Part shown: piece after piece, positions 53,631-64,000 of the stretch
How positions within the stretch are numbered: position 1 is the first letter of the stretch
Layout of the letters: every line of letters begins with the position of its first letter
NCBI GenBank assembly: GCA_036346225.1
Contig: JARFIW010000663.1
Location: 3,264,758 to 3,328,757, forward strand
Source: Platerodrilus igneus
Taxonomy: Eukaryota; Arthropoda; Insecta; Coleoptera; Lycidae
Reading direction: 5' to 3'
Length of the DNA: 64,000 nt
Translations under genes and position numbers: made by a program
Notes under the pieces: model-generated
What the model saw: the letters and a program-made list of their open reading frames with translations, nothing else
Database searches by the model: none
What the model was told of the DNA's origin: nothing

Positions 53631-55785
53631 CCTGGAAAGCGCCAGGTAATAGGGCTAGATACCAAATAGATTATATTTTAGTTAAACAAAGATTTAGAAA
53701 CCAACTTAAAGATTCATAGTTATCCAGGGACTTACATAGATAGCGATCATAACTTAGTTAAAATAAAGTGTAATCTAAAATTCAAAAAATTTTAAAAGGC
53801 TAAAAGAGAGGGATGTGATCTAGGTAAGCTTAATGATAGTGAGGTAAAAGAGGAATATAAACAAGTATTAGATAATAAGATCAAAGAGATCGCTGTAGGA
53901 GGGAACGTAGGAACTAGATGGAAAGAAATAAAAGGGCTGAAAATGATACAGCAACACAGATTACGGTAAGAGAAAAGTAGAAACGAGAAAACCATGGATA
54001 ACAAAGGAGCTATTAGATTTAATAGAGAATAGAGGAAAGCTTATACCTTTCAGAGAATTGGATAGTAAAAGTAAGCAAACATATAATAGAGTTAGAAATA
54101 AGATAGTGCATGAGTGTAGAAAAGCTAGAAATAAATAGATGGAGGAGAATAGTAAGGGAATACAAGAGGATTTGAGAGTAGGTAAGACAGACAGGACTTA
54201 CAGGGCACTTAAAAAGTTTTACAGGGAAGATAAGAGAAAATATAATGGTATTAAAGATGAAAATAATGAACATCTAATAAATAAAGTTGAGGTAGCAGAT
54301 AGATGGAAAAGATATTTAGAAGATTTATATAAAGGAGACGATATGGATGAGTTAGAGAACGACCAAGAAGAGTATGTAGAAATAGGGTTCTCAATATTAA
54401 GAGAGGAATTTGATACAGCTGTTAAGGATCTTAAACTAAATAAAGCGTAGGAATTAGACGATATGCCGGCAAAATTAATAAAATGCAAGTTAGAAAACTT
54501 TAGACAAGTTATATAGACTAGTAAATGTAATATATGACACAGGTGAGGTCCCAATAGATTGCAAAGAAAATATTATCCCAATCCCAAAAAATCAGAAGCT
54601 GATAGGTGTGAGATTTCTAGAATGATTAGTTTAACTTCCCACGCCTCCAAAATACTAACAATTATAATTAAAGATAGAGTAAAAGCTTTGACTGAGAATT
54701 ATTTAGGCAAATACCAATATGGTTTTCTTAAAGACAGAGGGACTAGAAAACCGATACTAATGATTAGGGTAATTATCGGAAAAAAGGTTAAAAAAAAAAC
54801 TCATTTCGCGTTTGTAGATTTAGAAAAAGAATTTGATTGGGTTAATTGGATTGTTATGTTCAGGGTTTTGCGAAAAATAGGAATCTCTCACAGGGATAGA
54901 AAAATTATTTACAGCCTATATAAAAACCACAGCGTAGTAATTAGATTTGATGAAATAGAAAAGGAAGCTAAGATTAGGAATGGTGTTAGACAGGGCTGTA
55001 TACTATCTCCCTGGATTTTTAACGTTCATATTGAGGAAGCTTTAAACTTAGCTAGAGCGAGAAAAGGGATAGATATTAGTGTAGAGGGACAGAAAATAGA
55101 CATGATACGTTTTGCAAATGATATAGCCATTACAGCAGAGTCTAGAAAAGAGTTACGAGAGTTTTTAAATATTTTAGATGAGACACTACAGAGTAACTAT
55201 AGTGTGGAAATTAACTCAGGAGAGATAAAGATAATGACAAGTAAGTTACAGCCTAGTTATAAGCCAAAATTAAAAACAGATAATACCGAGTTAGAGGAGG
55301 TAAATGAATTTTGGTATTTACGTAGTATAATTACAAAAGACGGACATAGCAGAAGGGATATAGTAGCTACAGTAGCTCAAGCTAGAAAAATGTTTTTAAA
55401 AAAGAAAGACTTACTAATAGCTAGCTAATAGTGTTAGTTTAGATAATAGAAAAAGCTTTTCAAAGTCGTACGAATGGAGCGTTCTATTATACGATAGTCA
55501 GGCTTGGACAATTAAAGAGGTAGATAAGAAAAAGTAAGTAAGGAACCCTGTATATGGATACAATTAAAGGTCAGGAGAGATAGAATGATAGGGCACCAGT
55601 TAGGTCACGAGGGACTATTCAGTAAGGTCTTAGATTATAGACTATCAAATAAAAATAGAGTAGGAAAACCTACCCAAAGCTATATTAGTCAAATTATTAG
55701 AGATTTACGTTGTGAAGGATATGTAGATCTTTTTAAACTAACTCAGAATAGAACAGAATTTAGAGCTGCGTCAAACCGACCTTAA
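53631..55785 (+). pseudogene. LINE-2 endonuclease end and reverse transcriptase
   Basis: The first 130 bp complete the endonuclease: GNRARYQIDYILVKQRF then YIDSDHNLVKIKCNLK (catalytic Asp-His). Next come frames 54139-54450 (linker, FDTAVKDLKLNKA) and 54559-55428, the RT: IIKDRVKALTENYLGKYQYG, FVDLEKEFDWVNW (Asp), RQGCILSPWIFNVHIEEA and the catalytic box FANDIAIT, where the usual first Asp of Asp-Asp is Asn. 55585-55785 is the conserved C-terminal segment (RLSNKNRVGKPTQSYISQII; ending SNRP). Several frameshifts and stops. The motifs are similar in layout to the fragment at 1-627. Confidence 0.85.
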
Positions 55786-56064
55786 GTAATTTCGAAAACA
55801 TTACAAACAATAAATAAGTAAAAATCAGTTAACTAAATGTCACCATGACATAGCTCACAATTAGTTAGCGGTCTGTCATGTTGGCAGCGATTTGCTGCTT
55901 AAATCTTACCATAACATATAATTTAACACTTTTCCCATTTTGAAGGGGATAACCAGATAATATTTCATTACCTTATAAATGAGAATCATGTAAACATTTT
56001 GGAGTTCTTTAACAACCATCAGGTTGCTAATATCTATCTAGAGCCAGGTAGATAGAAAAAGATA

Positions 56065-56240
56065 GAAGAGTATAGGAAGACCTAGACAAAGCTATGTTAG
56101 TCAAATTATTAGAAATGTAGGTTGTGAAGGGTATGTAGAACTTTTTAGATTAGCACAGAATAGAAATGAAATTAGCGCTACGTCAAACCGACCTTAAGTA
56201 AGGTCAAAAACCAAATGATGATGATTTTTTTTAAAAATAA
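56065..56240 (+). pseudogene. Second LINE-2-type 3' end
   Basis: It repeats the C-terminal residues of LINE-2 (RPRQSYVSQIIRNVGCEGYV ... LAQNRNEISATSNRP) and the stop, then TAAGTAAGGTCAAAAACC and a TGATGATGATTTTTTTT tail. Only the last about 45 codons are present, as in a 5'-truncated LINE insertion. Confidence 0.75.
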
Positions 56241-56639
56241 GTCGGTACTCTCTATCGAACAATAGTGTTACTATTGTAACGTCAACAACCATACGAATAT
56301 AACAAACTTCACAGCAATTAAAAGCCAAACGTGCGAATTGGCACTGCTTCCTTATTGTGTCGTAATTGTTCTGTTATAATGATGTATCTTCGCCAATTGC
56401 TTGTTTATATGTTTTTATTTAATATTCATTTATTGTATTAACTATTCCGAACTTTTTTAAAAACAAATCAATTACCGAACGTTACTTTCGTGCGTGCATG
56501 TGCAAGTTCTCATCGACATTGATACCTATGAGTATTTTCGACACGACAAAGCCGTTATCGTAGGGGATTTGCAACGAGAGGACTTTATACAGCATAATCG
56601 TAGATGTATTGCTAGGATATGCTGCGGTCCCATGCAGTT
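56241..56639. other. Unassigned DNA before satellite A
   Basis: No feature is recognised. A 96-codon frame (56494-56784) runs from here into the satellite, which argues against it being a gene. Confidence 0.45.
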
Positions 56640-57111
56640 AGTGTTGAACCCATCTTTGATTATTTTGCCTTGTAGTAAAATGTTCCGCCTAGTGACCTAT
56701 AATGAAATCACAACAGTATTTTCACACATGTACCAAATCGATGATTTGATGATCAACACTATACTCGCTCATGCACAGGTTTGATTATTTTGTCTTAGTA
56801 GTAAAACATTTCGACTACTAACCTAAGTTGACACCTTAACCCTATTTTCGTCTCAGCAGTATTTAGGTCTCAATACTTTTTCCGCTCATGCACCCGTTCG
56901 GTTATTTGTGTTAGTAGTAAAATATTTCGACTACTAACCTAAATTGAAACCTCAATACTGTTTTCGCCTCAGCACTATTTCCGCTCATGTGCCCGTTCGA
57001 TTACTTTGTCTTAGCAGTAAAGCATTTCGACTACAAACGTAAGTTGAAGCCACAACACTATTTTCGCCTCAGCACTATTTATGCCTCAAGACTATGTTCG
57101 CTCATGAACAC
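56640..57111 (+). repeat. Satellite A, ~116-bp unit, left block
   Basis: The phrase CATTTCGACTAC recurs at about 56808, 56924 and 57024. A diverged unit precedes it near 56684. Each unit has TTATTTGTCTTAGTAGTAAA, then CTAACCTAAGTTGAAACC, ATTTTCGCCTCAGCA and CGCTCATGCACCCGTTCG. The array stops at 57111 where the LINE tail begins and resumes at about 61200 beyond the LINE. Confidence 0.85.
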
Positions 57112-57347
57112 ATTTATTTATTTATTTATTTAAATTTATTAAACTACATACACGCAGAACCCAAAACAGTAGCTCCGATATATAATTCAACTAAAGAGAA
57201 AAAATACCTACATACATATATATATACAGTTTGAACTTGTAGTGAAGTAAATAAAACAATTAATACAGTTAATACAGTTAATACAATTAATACAATTAAT
57301 ACAATTAATACAATTAATACAATTGTTACAATTAATACAGTATTTCC

Positions 57348-58085
57348 CTAAAAATACATTTTTAAAAATTTGTTCTTGATATGGCGCTTTATTAAAATAA
57401 CACTGTCATCAAACAAATCGATGTTTGATAGTTGCATTGTTAAGTTCATGGTGTGGCACATGCGGTTTATAGGAGAATTGCGACTATAATTAGTTTTTGA
57501 TGTTGTCGGATAAAATGTAAGGGGTTTACGCAATATACGATTAGGGGTGTATATGTTAATAAGTGCTAAAGGTGGGAAGAGTCAATGACTGATTTTAAAA
57601 TTTTAGCAAAGAAAACATTGTCTGCCAGAGTTCGTTTATCTTTTAGAGTTAGCATATTAAAATATTTGCAACTAGAGAGGTATGAGTGAGAAGTTGATGG
57701 CGTTTTTTTCATTATGTGAGTGATCATTCTTTTTTGTATTTTTCTATTTTTTAGTATAAACTTGATAAGTTGGATTCCAAACCGAGCTTCCGTAACTTAA
57801 AATTGATAGTACGTACGCATTGTAAAGCGTTAATGTAGTGTTTATGTTGTTGAAGTATCTTGTGGTTCTCATTATGAACCCCAACATCTTATTAGCTTTT
57901 TTGCATATATTATCTACGTGTGTTGAAAATAACATTTTAGAGTCAAACGTGACACCTAAATCAGTGATTTTAGCTGTTGTGGCTAGAATATGATTGCTAA
58001 TACTATACGTATAATCGGTTATGTTGATGTTTCTTGTAAATGAGATGCTATAACATTTAGCAAAATTTAAAATAATTTATTCTTC
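57348..58085 (-). pseudogene. Jockey-like LINE ORF2, C-terminal part
   Basis: After a frameshift near 58085 the frames continue NITDYTYSISNHI, then 57935-57744 ANKMLGFIMRTTRYFNNI and LYNAYVLSILSYGSSVWNP, the usual region after RT in Jockey elements. The last piece, 57533-57348, has PLTFYPTTSKTNYSRNSPIN with RMCHTMN, then a stop. Between 57744 and 57533 the reading is disturbed by stops. Confidence 0.75.
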
Positions 58086-59214
58086 TCACAGTAGTGAGCA
58101 AGTCGCTGTAAGTCTGATTGAAGTTTTGACAATCATCTTTACAAGTGATTTCTTTGAAAACCTTCAGATCATCAGCATAGAGTAGTATATTGCTAAAGTA
58201 GAAACACCGATGTATGTCGTTTATGTACAATACAAATAATAACGGACCTAAGTGAGAACCTTGCGGAACACCGGATGTTACTGAATAAAATTTAGAACGA
58301 AATCCATTTACAGAGACTGCTTGTGATCGATTTCTTATATAGGAACAGACCCATCTCAATAAAATGCCATGAACCCCGGATTCGACAACTTTACGGATTA
58401 GTATCGTATGATTGATTTTATCAAATGCCTTGCTAAAGTCCGTATACACGGCGTCAACCTGACATCGCCGCCCCATGCACTCAAGTATATAGTTGGAATA
58501 GTATAATAAATTTGTCTCTACAGATTTCCTTTTAATAAAACCATGCTGTTGTGGAATGATTTCGGAGCTTACAGAAAAATATAGCACGTCAAATATAATT
58601 TTTTCGAATAGTTTTGGGATAGCGGACAGTATAGAAATTGGTCTGTAGTTTTTTATATCTGAGGGATCGCCAGATTTAAATATTGGAACTACAATGCACT
58701 TTTTCCATACCGATGGAAATATCCCCGTTGCTAACGATTTAATAAATAGAATAGACAAAGGGTGGGTTATTCCGTTGCAGCATTGTTTTAATAAGATTGG
58801 TGGTATTCCGTCTAAACCTGGACCTTTGTTTATGTTCAGCGTGCGTAGACGCCGATGGAGACCACATGTATTGATTATGTGTTCGGCATAACTATTGTGA
58901 TTACTGGAGTCACAGTCAAAATTAATATTGGCACTCACATCGTATTCATACACGGATTGAAAAAATAAAGCAAATAATTCAGCAATGTCCTCGCCTTTAA
59001 AAGCATTTTTACCATGATAGTTTAAAGAGTGTGGAATATTTGATCTATGCGATTTTTTTAGTTTCACAAATTGCCAAAAATACTTAGGGTTTGTAAGTAT
59101 GTTATCTTGCGCACGCTTCATGTAATTTTGATAATCGGTTTCGATAAGAGCTTTACTGCGGCGTCGAAGTATTGAAAATGAGAAGTAATCAAGTGTATAT
59201 TGTAATTTTTCCAC
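58057..59214 (-). pseudogene. Jockey-like LINE ORF2, reverse transcriptase
   Basis: A 385-residue frame. Upstream linker with YFWQFVKLKKSHRSNIPHS, then the finger and palm motifs: IVVPIFKSGDPSDIKNYRPI, FEKIIFDVL, QHGFIKRKSVETNLLYY, VDAVYTDFSKAFDKINH (catalytic Asp), TSGVPQGSHLGPLLFVLYIN, and the active-site box ILLYADDLKVF at about residue 345. All motifs are intact. A one-base shift at about 59214 separates it from the endonuclease. The lineage is supported by similarity to Jockey-type ORF2 in insects. Confidence 0.9.
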
Positions 59215-60197
59215 CGTTTATGACACCGTTTCTTTTCCTTTATTACTTTAATGGTTGCTCTTGTGTACCATCTTGGAAAACGTTTATTATGGTTCTGTTT
59301 TATTTTTGGTATTCTTAGTTCAAATATTTCGGTTAATTTGCTGTAAAACAAATGCACCGCATCTTCTATATTACTGCCAGAGAGCAATTCATCCCAATCA
59401 GTTGATAATAAGTCATTGTCAATTTGTATAAAGTTAGCATTAGTGAAATTGTACATAATTAACGGATTTATAGGTAAATTGTTTTTGATATTACATGTCA
59501 CGAAAATTTCAAGAGAGGGATGATGTATATCCTCTGGGACTAACGCCATCGGACTTTTAATTATGTTAATTTTAACATCTGCGTTTGTTAATACCAAATC
59601 AAGAACTTTTTGATTGTTGTTACAATGTGTATTATATTGTCGTAGGCCACATAAAATCAGAGCATCTACTAATACTATGGAGCGCCGATTTGAATATCCT
59701 GTAGGTGTTGCATACTGTAGAGTATTATTATTAGATATCCATGTAATTTCCGGCATATTAAAATCGCCACATACGAATACGTTTGCGTTTGTATCGGTCA
59801 TATTGCCGCATAGCTTATCTAAATAAACATTTAGTGCTGTATTATCACCTGGAGGTAAGTAGACAACGCCAACAACAATCGAAAAGGATCCTTGACCGAT
59901 TGAAATCCAGATGTCTTCTGCTGTGGATGACCAGTTTATTATTCTCTTCGATACTATAGAGGTTTTGACCGCAACAAGGACTCCACCTCCTGACTGTTTT
60001 AAGGATCCTGTGGGTTCCATATCACGTCGATATACCGTATAATCATTCGAAAAAAGTTCACTATCACTTATACCCGTAATCAACCCACTTTCCGTGATAC
60101 AAATGATATCATAGTCACAACTTAGAACGTTTATGTAAAAATTATGAGTTTTCGTTCGTAGAGCGCGTACATTCTGGTAAAAAACGTTAAGAGACAT
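59118..60197 (-). pseudogene. Jockey-like LINE ORF2, endonuclease
   Basis: It begins at the ATG at 60197 (MSLNVFYQNVRALRTKTHNF). Motifs of the apurinic endonuclease in order: YQNVRAL (Asn), IICITESGL (Glu), GGGVLVAVKTS, VVGVVYLPPGDN, CGDFNMPEITW (Asp and Asn), LDLVLTNADV and a closing ED-x-HHPSLEI. The domain is intact. It continues into the RT linker (NKRFPRWYTRATIKVIKEKK), then leaves frame. It would cut one strand of the target to prime reverse transcription. Confidence 0.9.
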
Positions 60198-60284
60198 TTT
60201 TAAAAAGCAAGTTGCATATTATTTATTACAAAGTATGTACAAATTGGTGAAGAAAAAAAATCAAAATTAAGTGAAAGGAGACAA

Positions 60285-61187
60285 CTATAGTTTGTTTAAA
60301 TCACTTTCGGACTTGATAGGTTTAGCGGGCGAGGTTTCATTCTTGCGAATATAGATAATGCAGTTACGAACCCAAACGAATTTATAACTTTTTTTCCTAG
60401 CTGTTTCTTTGGCTTGTTGCAAAAGTAGTTTATTTCCATTAGTCAAGTGTTCATTAATAAATATTGCATCGCCTAATTTATCGATTTTAATTCCTGGTTG
60501 TTTGGAATTAGTGGATGATCGCTTGTAAAGCTTCGATGCAGCTAAAAATTCGTCCTTTTTGCGTCTCAATACGAACTTTACTACTATGTTACGAGGTTTT
60601 TCATTATCATTATTCATGTGCTGCACCCTGTGTGCGATACTTATATCGTTATATGAAATGTTGCAATTTATTGCTTGACCTATTGCTGTTAAAGTGTCGT
60701 ATATATTTTCATTATTTGATTCAGTAACACCTTGGATTTCTAGATTATCCATACGGGAACGCTGTTCGAGTTCAGTAATTTGAGCGCGTTGTGATTGTAT
60801 TACTTCTTTCATCATCTTACACTCAGCATTCAAAGTATCTATAATTTTAAGTGAGGCTCGAACTTCTTTCAGTTGAATTTCGAAATCATCTATTTTATTG
60901 CAACAAAATTGAATTGAAGTTAACATTTCAGACTGAGCCGTTTTAATGACTGATATTTCGGATCTTATAGTGGTGAGTAAATTTATAATGCTATCAGAAT
61001 TACCTTCTGGTAGAGAACAGCATGTTGCACATTTCCATGAAAATCCTTTAATATCGTTTATTGCTATAGCTTCATCTGGCATTCCAATACAAATCATGTG
61101 AAACACCATATTGCATGCACCTTTGCATTGTATGCTATTACTGTGACGAGTTATCAGGCCGTTGCACTCTTTACAATTACTAGGCAT
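60285..61187 (-). CDS. Jockey-like LINE ORF1: PHD-like finger, coiled coil, RNA-binding domain
   Basis: An intact 300-residue frame. Residues 5-56 have a Cys4-His-Cys3 pattern (CKEC, then QCKGACNMVFHMIC, then WKCATCC), as in PHD fingers. Residues 65-150 are heptad-rich (SEISVIKTAQSEMLTSIQF; QRAQITELEQRSRMDNLEI), a likely trimeric or dimeric coiled coil. Residues 145-285 follow with IAHRVQHMNNDNEKPRNIVV and KKSYKFVWVRNCIIYIRKNE, like the RNA-binding half of LINE ORF1 proteins with a FP25K-type core. It would coat the element's RNA. The ATG at 61187 is supported by the finger beginning four residues later. ORF2 starts 88 bp after it. Confidence 0.85.
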   Translation of the reverse strand: MPSNCKECNGLITRHSNSIQCKGACNMVFHMICIGMPDEAIAINDIKGFSWKCATCCSLPEGNSDSIINLLTTIRSEISVIKTAQSEMLTSIQFCCNKIDDFEIQLKEVRASLKIIDTLNAECKMMKEVIQSQRAQITELEQRSRMDNLEIQGVTESNNENIYDTLTAIGQAINCNISYNDISIAHRVQHMNNDNEKPRNIVVKFVLRRKKDEFLAASKLYKRSSTNSKQPGIKIDKLGDAIFINEHLTNGNKLLLQQAKETARKKSYKFVWVRNCIIYIRKNETSPAKPIKSESDLNKL

Positions 61188-61199
61188 TGTTTATCTATC

Positions 61200-61597
61200 C
61201 GGTTCTTATTCGATTATTTGTCTTAGTAGTAAAACATTTCGACTACTAATCTAAGTTGAAACCTCAACACTATTTTCGCCTCAGCACTGTTTATGAATTA
61301 ACACTATTTCCGCTCATGCACCCGTTCTATTATTTTGTCTTAGTAGTGAAACATTTCGACTACTAATCTAAGTTGACACCTTAACTCTATTATCGTCTCA
61401 GCAGTATTTAGATCTCAATACTTTTTCCGCTCGTGCACCCGTTCGGTTATTTGTGTTAGTAGTAAAGCATTTCGACTACAAACGTAAGTTGAAACCACAA
61501 CACTATTTTCGCCTCAGAACTATTTATGCCTCAAGACTATGTTCGCTCATGAACCCGTTCGATTATTTGTCTTAGTAGTAAAACATTTCGACTACTC
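61200..61597 (+). repeat. Satellite A, right block
   Basis: The anchor TTCGACTAC falls near 61238, 61355, 61471 and 61587, a steady 116-117-bp period. It ends at TTCGACTAC / TCCAAGAAGATAG where satellite B starts. Confidence 0.85.
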
Positions 61598-64000
61598 CAA
61601 GAAGATAGTTCGTGCACGCTGTTTTGCATATTATGTAGATACTAAGTATTAATTTTAAACGCATTAGCCTCCTATTAATAAGATTTAACTGCAACAAAAT
61701 AGTTCGTGCACGCTGGTATGCATGCTATATAGATACAAAGTGTTAATTTCAAACGCATTAGCCTCCTAGTAATAAGATTTAACTCCAACAAGATAGTTCG
61801 TGCACGCTGGTATGCATGATATATAGATACAATGTGTTAATTTCAAACGCATTAGCCTCCTATTAATAAGATTTAACTGCAACAAAATAGTTCGTGCACG
61901 CTGGTATGCATGCTATATAGATACAAAGTGTTAATTTCAAACGCATTAGCCTCCTATTAATAAGATTTAACTGCAACAAAATAGTTCGTGCACGCTGGTA
62001 TGAATGCTATATAGATACAAAGAGTTAATTTTAAACGCATTAGCCTCCTAGTAATAATATTTAACTCCAACAATATAGTTCGTGCACGCTGTTTTGCATG
62101 TTATATAGATACAAAGTATTAATTCTAAACGCATTAACCTCCTATTAATAAGATTTAACTGCAACAAAATAGTTCGTGCACGCTGGTATGCATGCTATAT
62201 AGATACAAAGTGTTAATTTCAAACGCACTAGCCTCCTAGTAATAAGATTTAACTCCAACAAGATAGATACAAAGTGTTAATTTCAAACGCATTAGCCTCC
62301 TAGTAATAAGATTTAACTGCAACAAAATAGTTTGTGCACGCTGGTATGCATGCTATATAGATACAAAGTGTTAATTTCAAACGCATTAGCCTCCTAGTAA
62401 TAAGATTTAACTGCAACAAAATAGTTCGTGCACGCTGGTATGCATGCTATATAGATACAAAGTGTTAATTTCAAACGCATTAGCCTCCTAGTAATAAGAT
62501 TTAACTCACAAAATTACGAAGATAGATACAAAAGTGTTAATTTCAAACGCATTAGCCTCCTAGTAATAAGATTTAACTCCAACAAAATAGCTCGTGCACG
62601 CTGGTATGCATGCTATATAGATACAAAGTGTTAATTTCAAACGCATTAGCCTCCTAGTAATAAGATTTAACTGCAACAAAATAGTTCGTGCACGCTGGTA
62701 TGCATGCTATATAGATACAAAAGTGTTAATTTCAAACGCATTAGCCTCCTAGTAATAAGATTTAACTCCAACAAAATAGCTCGTGCACGCTGGTATGCAT
62801 GCTATAGATACAAAGTGTTAATTTCAAACGCATTAGCCTCCTAGTAATAAGATTTAACTCCAACAAAATAGCTCGTGCACGCTGGTATGCATGCTATATA
62901 GATACAAAGGTGTTAATTTCAAACGCATTAGCCTCCTAGTAATAAGATTTAACTGCAACAAAATAGTTCGTGCACGCTGGTATGCATGCTATATAGATAC
63001 AAAGTGTTAATTTCAAACGCATTAGCCTCCTAGTAATAAGATTTAACTGCAACAAAATAGTTCGTGCACGCTGGTATGCATGCTATATAGATACAAAAGT
63101 GTTAATTTCAAACGCATTAGCCTCCTAGTAATAAGATTTAACTGCAACAAAATAGTTCGTGCACGCTGGTATGCATGCTATATAGATACAAAGTGTTAAT
63201 TTCAAACGCATTAGCCTCCTAGTAATAAGATTTAACTGCAACAATATAGTTCGTGCACGCTGGTATGCATGCTATATAGATACAAAGTGTTAATTTCAAA
63301 CGCATTAGCCTCCTATTAATAAGATTTAACTGCAACAAAATAGTTCGTGCACGCTGGTATGCATGCTATATAGATACAAAGTGTTAATTTCAAACGCATT
63401 AGCCTCCTAGTAATAAGATTTAACTCCAAGAAGATAGTTCGTGCACGAGCAAGATAGATACAAAGTGTTAATTTCAAACGCATTAGCCTCCTAGTAATAA
63501 GATTTAACTCCAACAAAATAGTTCGTGCACGCTGGTATGCATGCTAAATAAATACAAAGTGTTAATTTCAAACGCATTAGCCTCCTAGTAATAAGATTTA
63601 ACTGCAACAAAATAGTTTGTGCACGCTGGTATGCATGCTATATAGGTACAAAGTGTTAATTTCAAACGCATTAGCCTCCTAGTAATAAGATTTAACTGCA
63701 ACAAAATAGTTCGTGCACGCTGGTATGCATGCTAAATAGATACAAAGTGTTAATTTCAAACGCATTAGCCTCCTAGTAATAAGATTTAACTGCAACAAAA
63801 TAGTTTGTGCACGCTGGTATGCATGCTATATAGGTACAAAGTGTTAATTTCAAACGCATTAGCCTCCTAGTAATAAGATTTAACTGCAACAAAATAGTTC
63901 GTGCACGCTGGTATGCATGCTATATAGATACAAAGTGTTAATTTCAAACGCATTAGCCTCCTAGTAATAAGATTTAACTGCAACAAAATAGTTTGTGCAC
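61598..64000 (+). repeat. Satellite B, 94-bp unit, about 25 copies, open at the right edge
   Basis: The anchor TCGTGCACGCTGG recurs every 94-95 bp (for example about 61610, 61704, 61798, 61892). Each unit has GGTATGCATGCTATATAGA, AAAGTGTTAATTTCAAACG, CATTAGCCTCCTAGTAATAA and GATTTAACTGCAAC. The first few units are the most diverged (GTTTTGCATATTATG). Three shortened units near 62255, 62510 and 63425 lack the central CGTGCACGC...GCATGC part in whole or in part. Units fall into CTGCAAC- and CTCCAAC-ending types. The minus-strand frame at 63316-63516 is an artefact of the repeat. Confidence 0.95.

Larger units (their letters stand above)
57112..61199 (-). mobile_element. Jockey-like LINE, nearly full length, inserted in satellite A
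   Basis: It is read from about 61199 (5') to an (AAAT)n tail at 57112-57140 (3'), about 4.1 kb. Two genes: ORF1 (61187-60285) and ORF2 (60197 to 57348) with endonuclease and RT. No RNase H is seen. The same satellite on both sides shows a clean insertion, although the target duplication could not be fixed. A 9-bp AATTAATAC repeat lies in its 3' untranslated part (57257-57345). ORF1 is intact and ORF2 has only about two frameshifts, so this is the youngest LINE in the window. Confidence 0.85.

Noticed and set aside
61598..64000. Regularly spaced repeats resembling a CRISPR array
   Set aside because: The 94-bp units are contiguous with no unique spacers and no cas genes, and the context is eukaryotic.
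61598..64000. CENP-B box in the 94-bp satellite
   Set aside because: TTCGTGCACGCTGG shares only the TTCG core and part of the rest of the consensus, with three mismatches at required positions.

Overview
The window looks like arthropod, most likely insect, nuclear DNA. It is AT-rich, has no operons or bacterial-type genes, and carries the transposon mix typical of insects: Ty3/gypsy and BEL/Pao LTR elements, Polinton/Maverick, Jockey-like LINEs, mariner, hAT and Harbinger. No complete host gene is recognisable. One 42-codon exon candidate near 18.1 kb is the best host lead. A 94-bp satellite fills the last 2.4 kb and runs off the right edge, which suggests a repeat-rich, possibly pericentromeric location (inference).

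1-5.1 kb holds a LINE reverse-transcriptase fragment, the convergent 3' ends of a Harbinger-like gene pair, unassigned DNA and tRNA-derived SINEs. 5.4-10.6 kb holds a Polinton-type integrase scrap, then gypsy-1 (6047-10591). Gypsy-1 has lost gag and protease, has a hAT miniature element in its left LTR (8-bp target duplication) and a solo LTR in its integrase (4-bp duplication). 10.6-15.4 kb is mostly unassigned. 15.4-18.0 kb is a dead mariner with ~230-bp inverted ends and a solo LTR inside it.

18.7-42.1 kb is a four-level nest in which every junction can be read. A fold-back element was hit by gypsy-2 (18990-41680, duplication GTAT). The 5' LTR of gypsy-2 was hit by a Polinton (19196-35335, 6-bp duplication AATGTC). 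The left terminal repeat of that Polinton was hit by a BEL/Pao element (19669-26656, 5-bp duplication GTGGT). The other Polinton arm preserves the empty BEL site. The Polinton is about 9.1 kb on its own, has 1.1-kb inverted ends that each carry the same unknown 166-codon gene, keeps an integrase with a chromodomain-like tail, and has lost nearly all of its DNA polymerase.

The most unusual gene is in gypsy-2. Downstream of integrase, in the same frame, it carries a macro domain of the TARG1/OARD1 type (ADP-ribosyl-acylester hydrolase) with its two catalytic positions kept, although one stop codon and one frameshift now break it.

42.1-48 kb is unassigned. 48.1-51.6 kb is a second Polinton polymerase relic, with catalytic aspartates lost. 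52.0-56.2 kb is an old LINE whose endonuclease is split by a 1-kb inverted-repeat element. 56.6-61.6 kb is a 116-bp satellite interrupted by a nearly full-length Jockey-like LINE (PHD-finger ORF1, endonuclease, reverse transcriptase). 61.6-64.0 kb is the 94-bp satellite.
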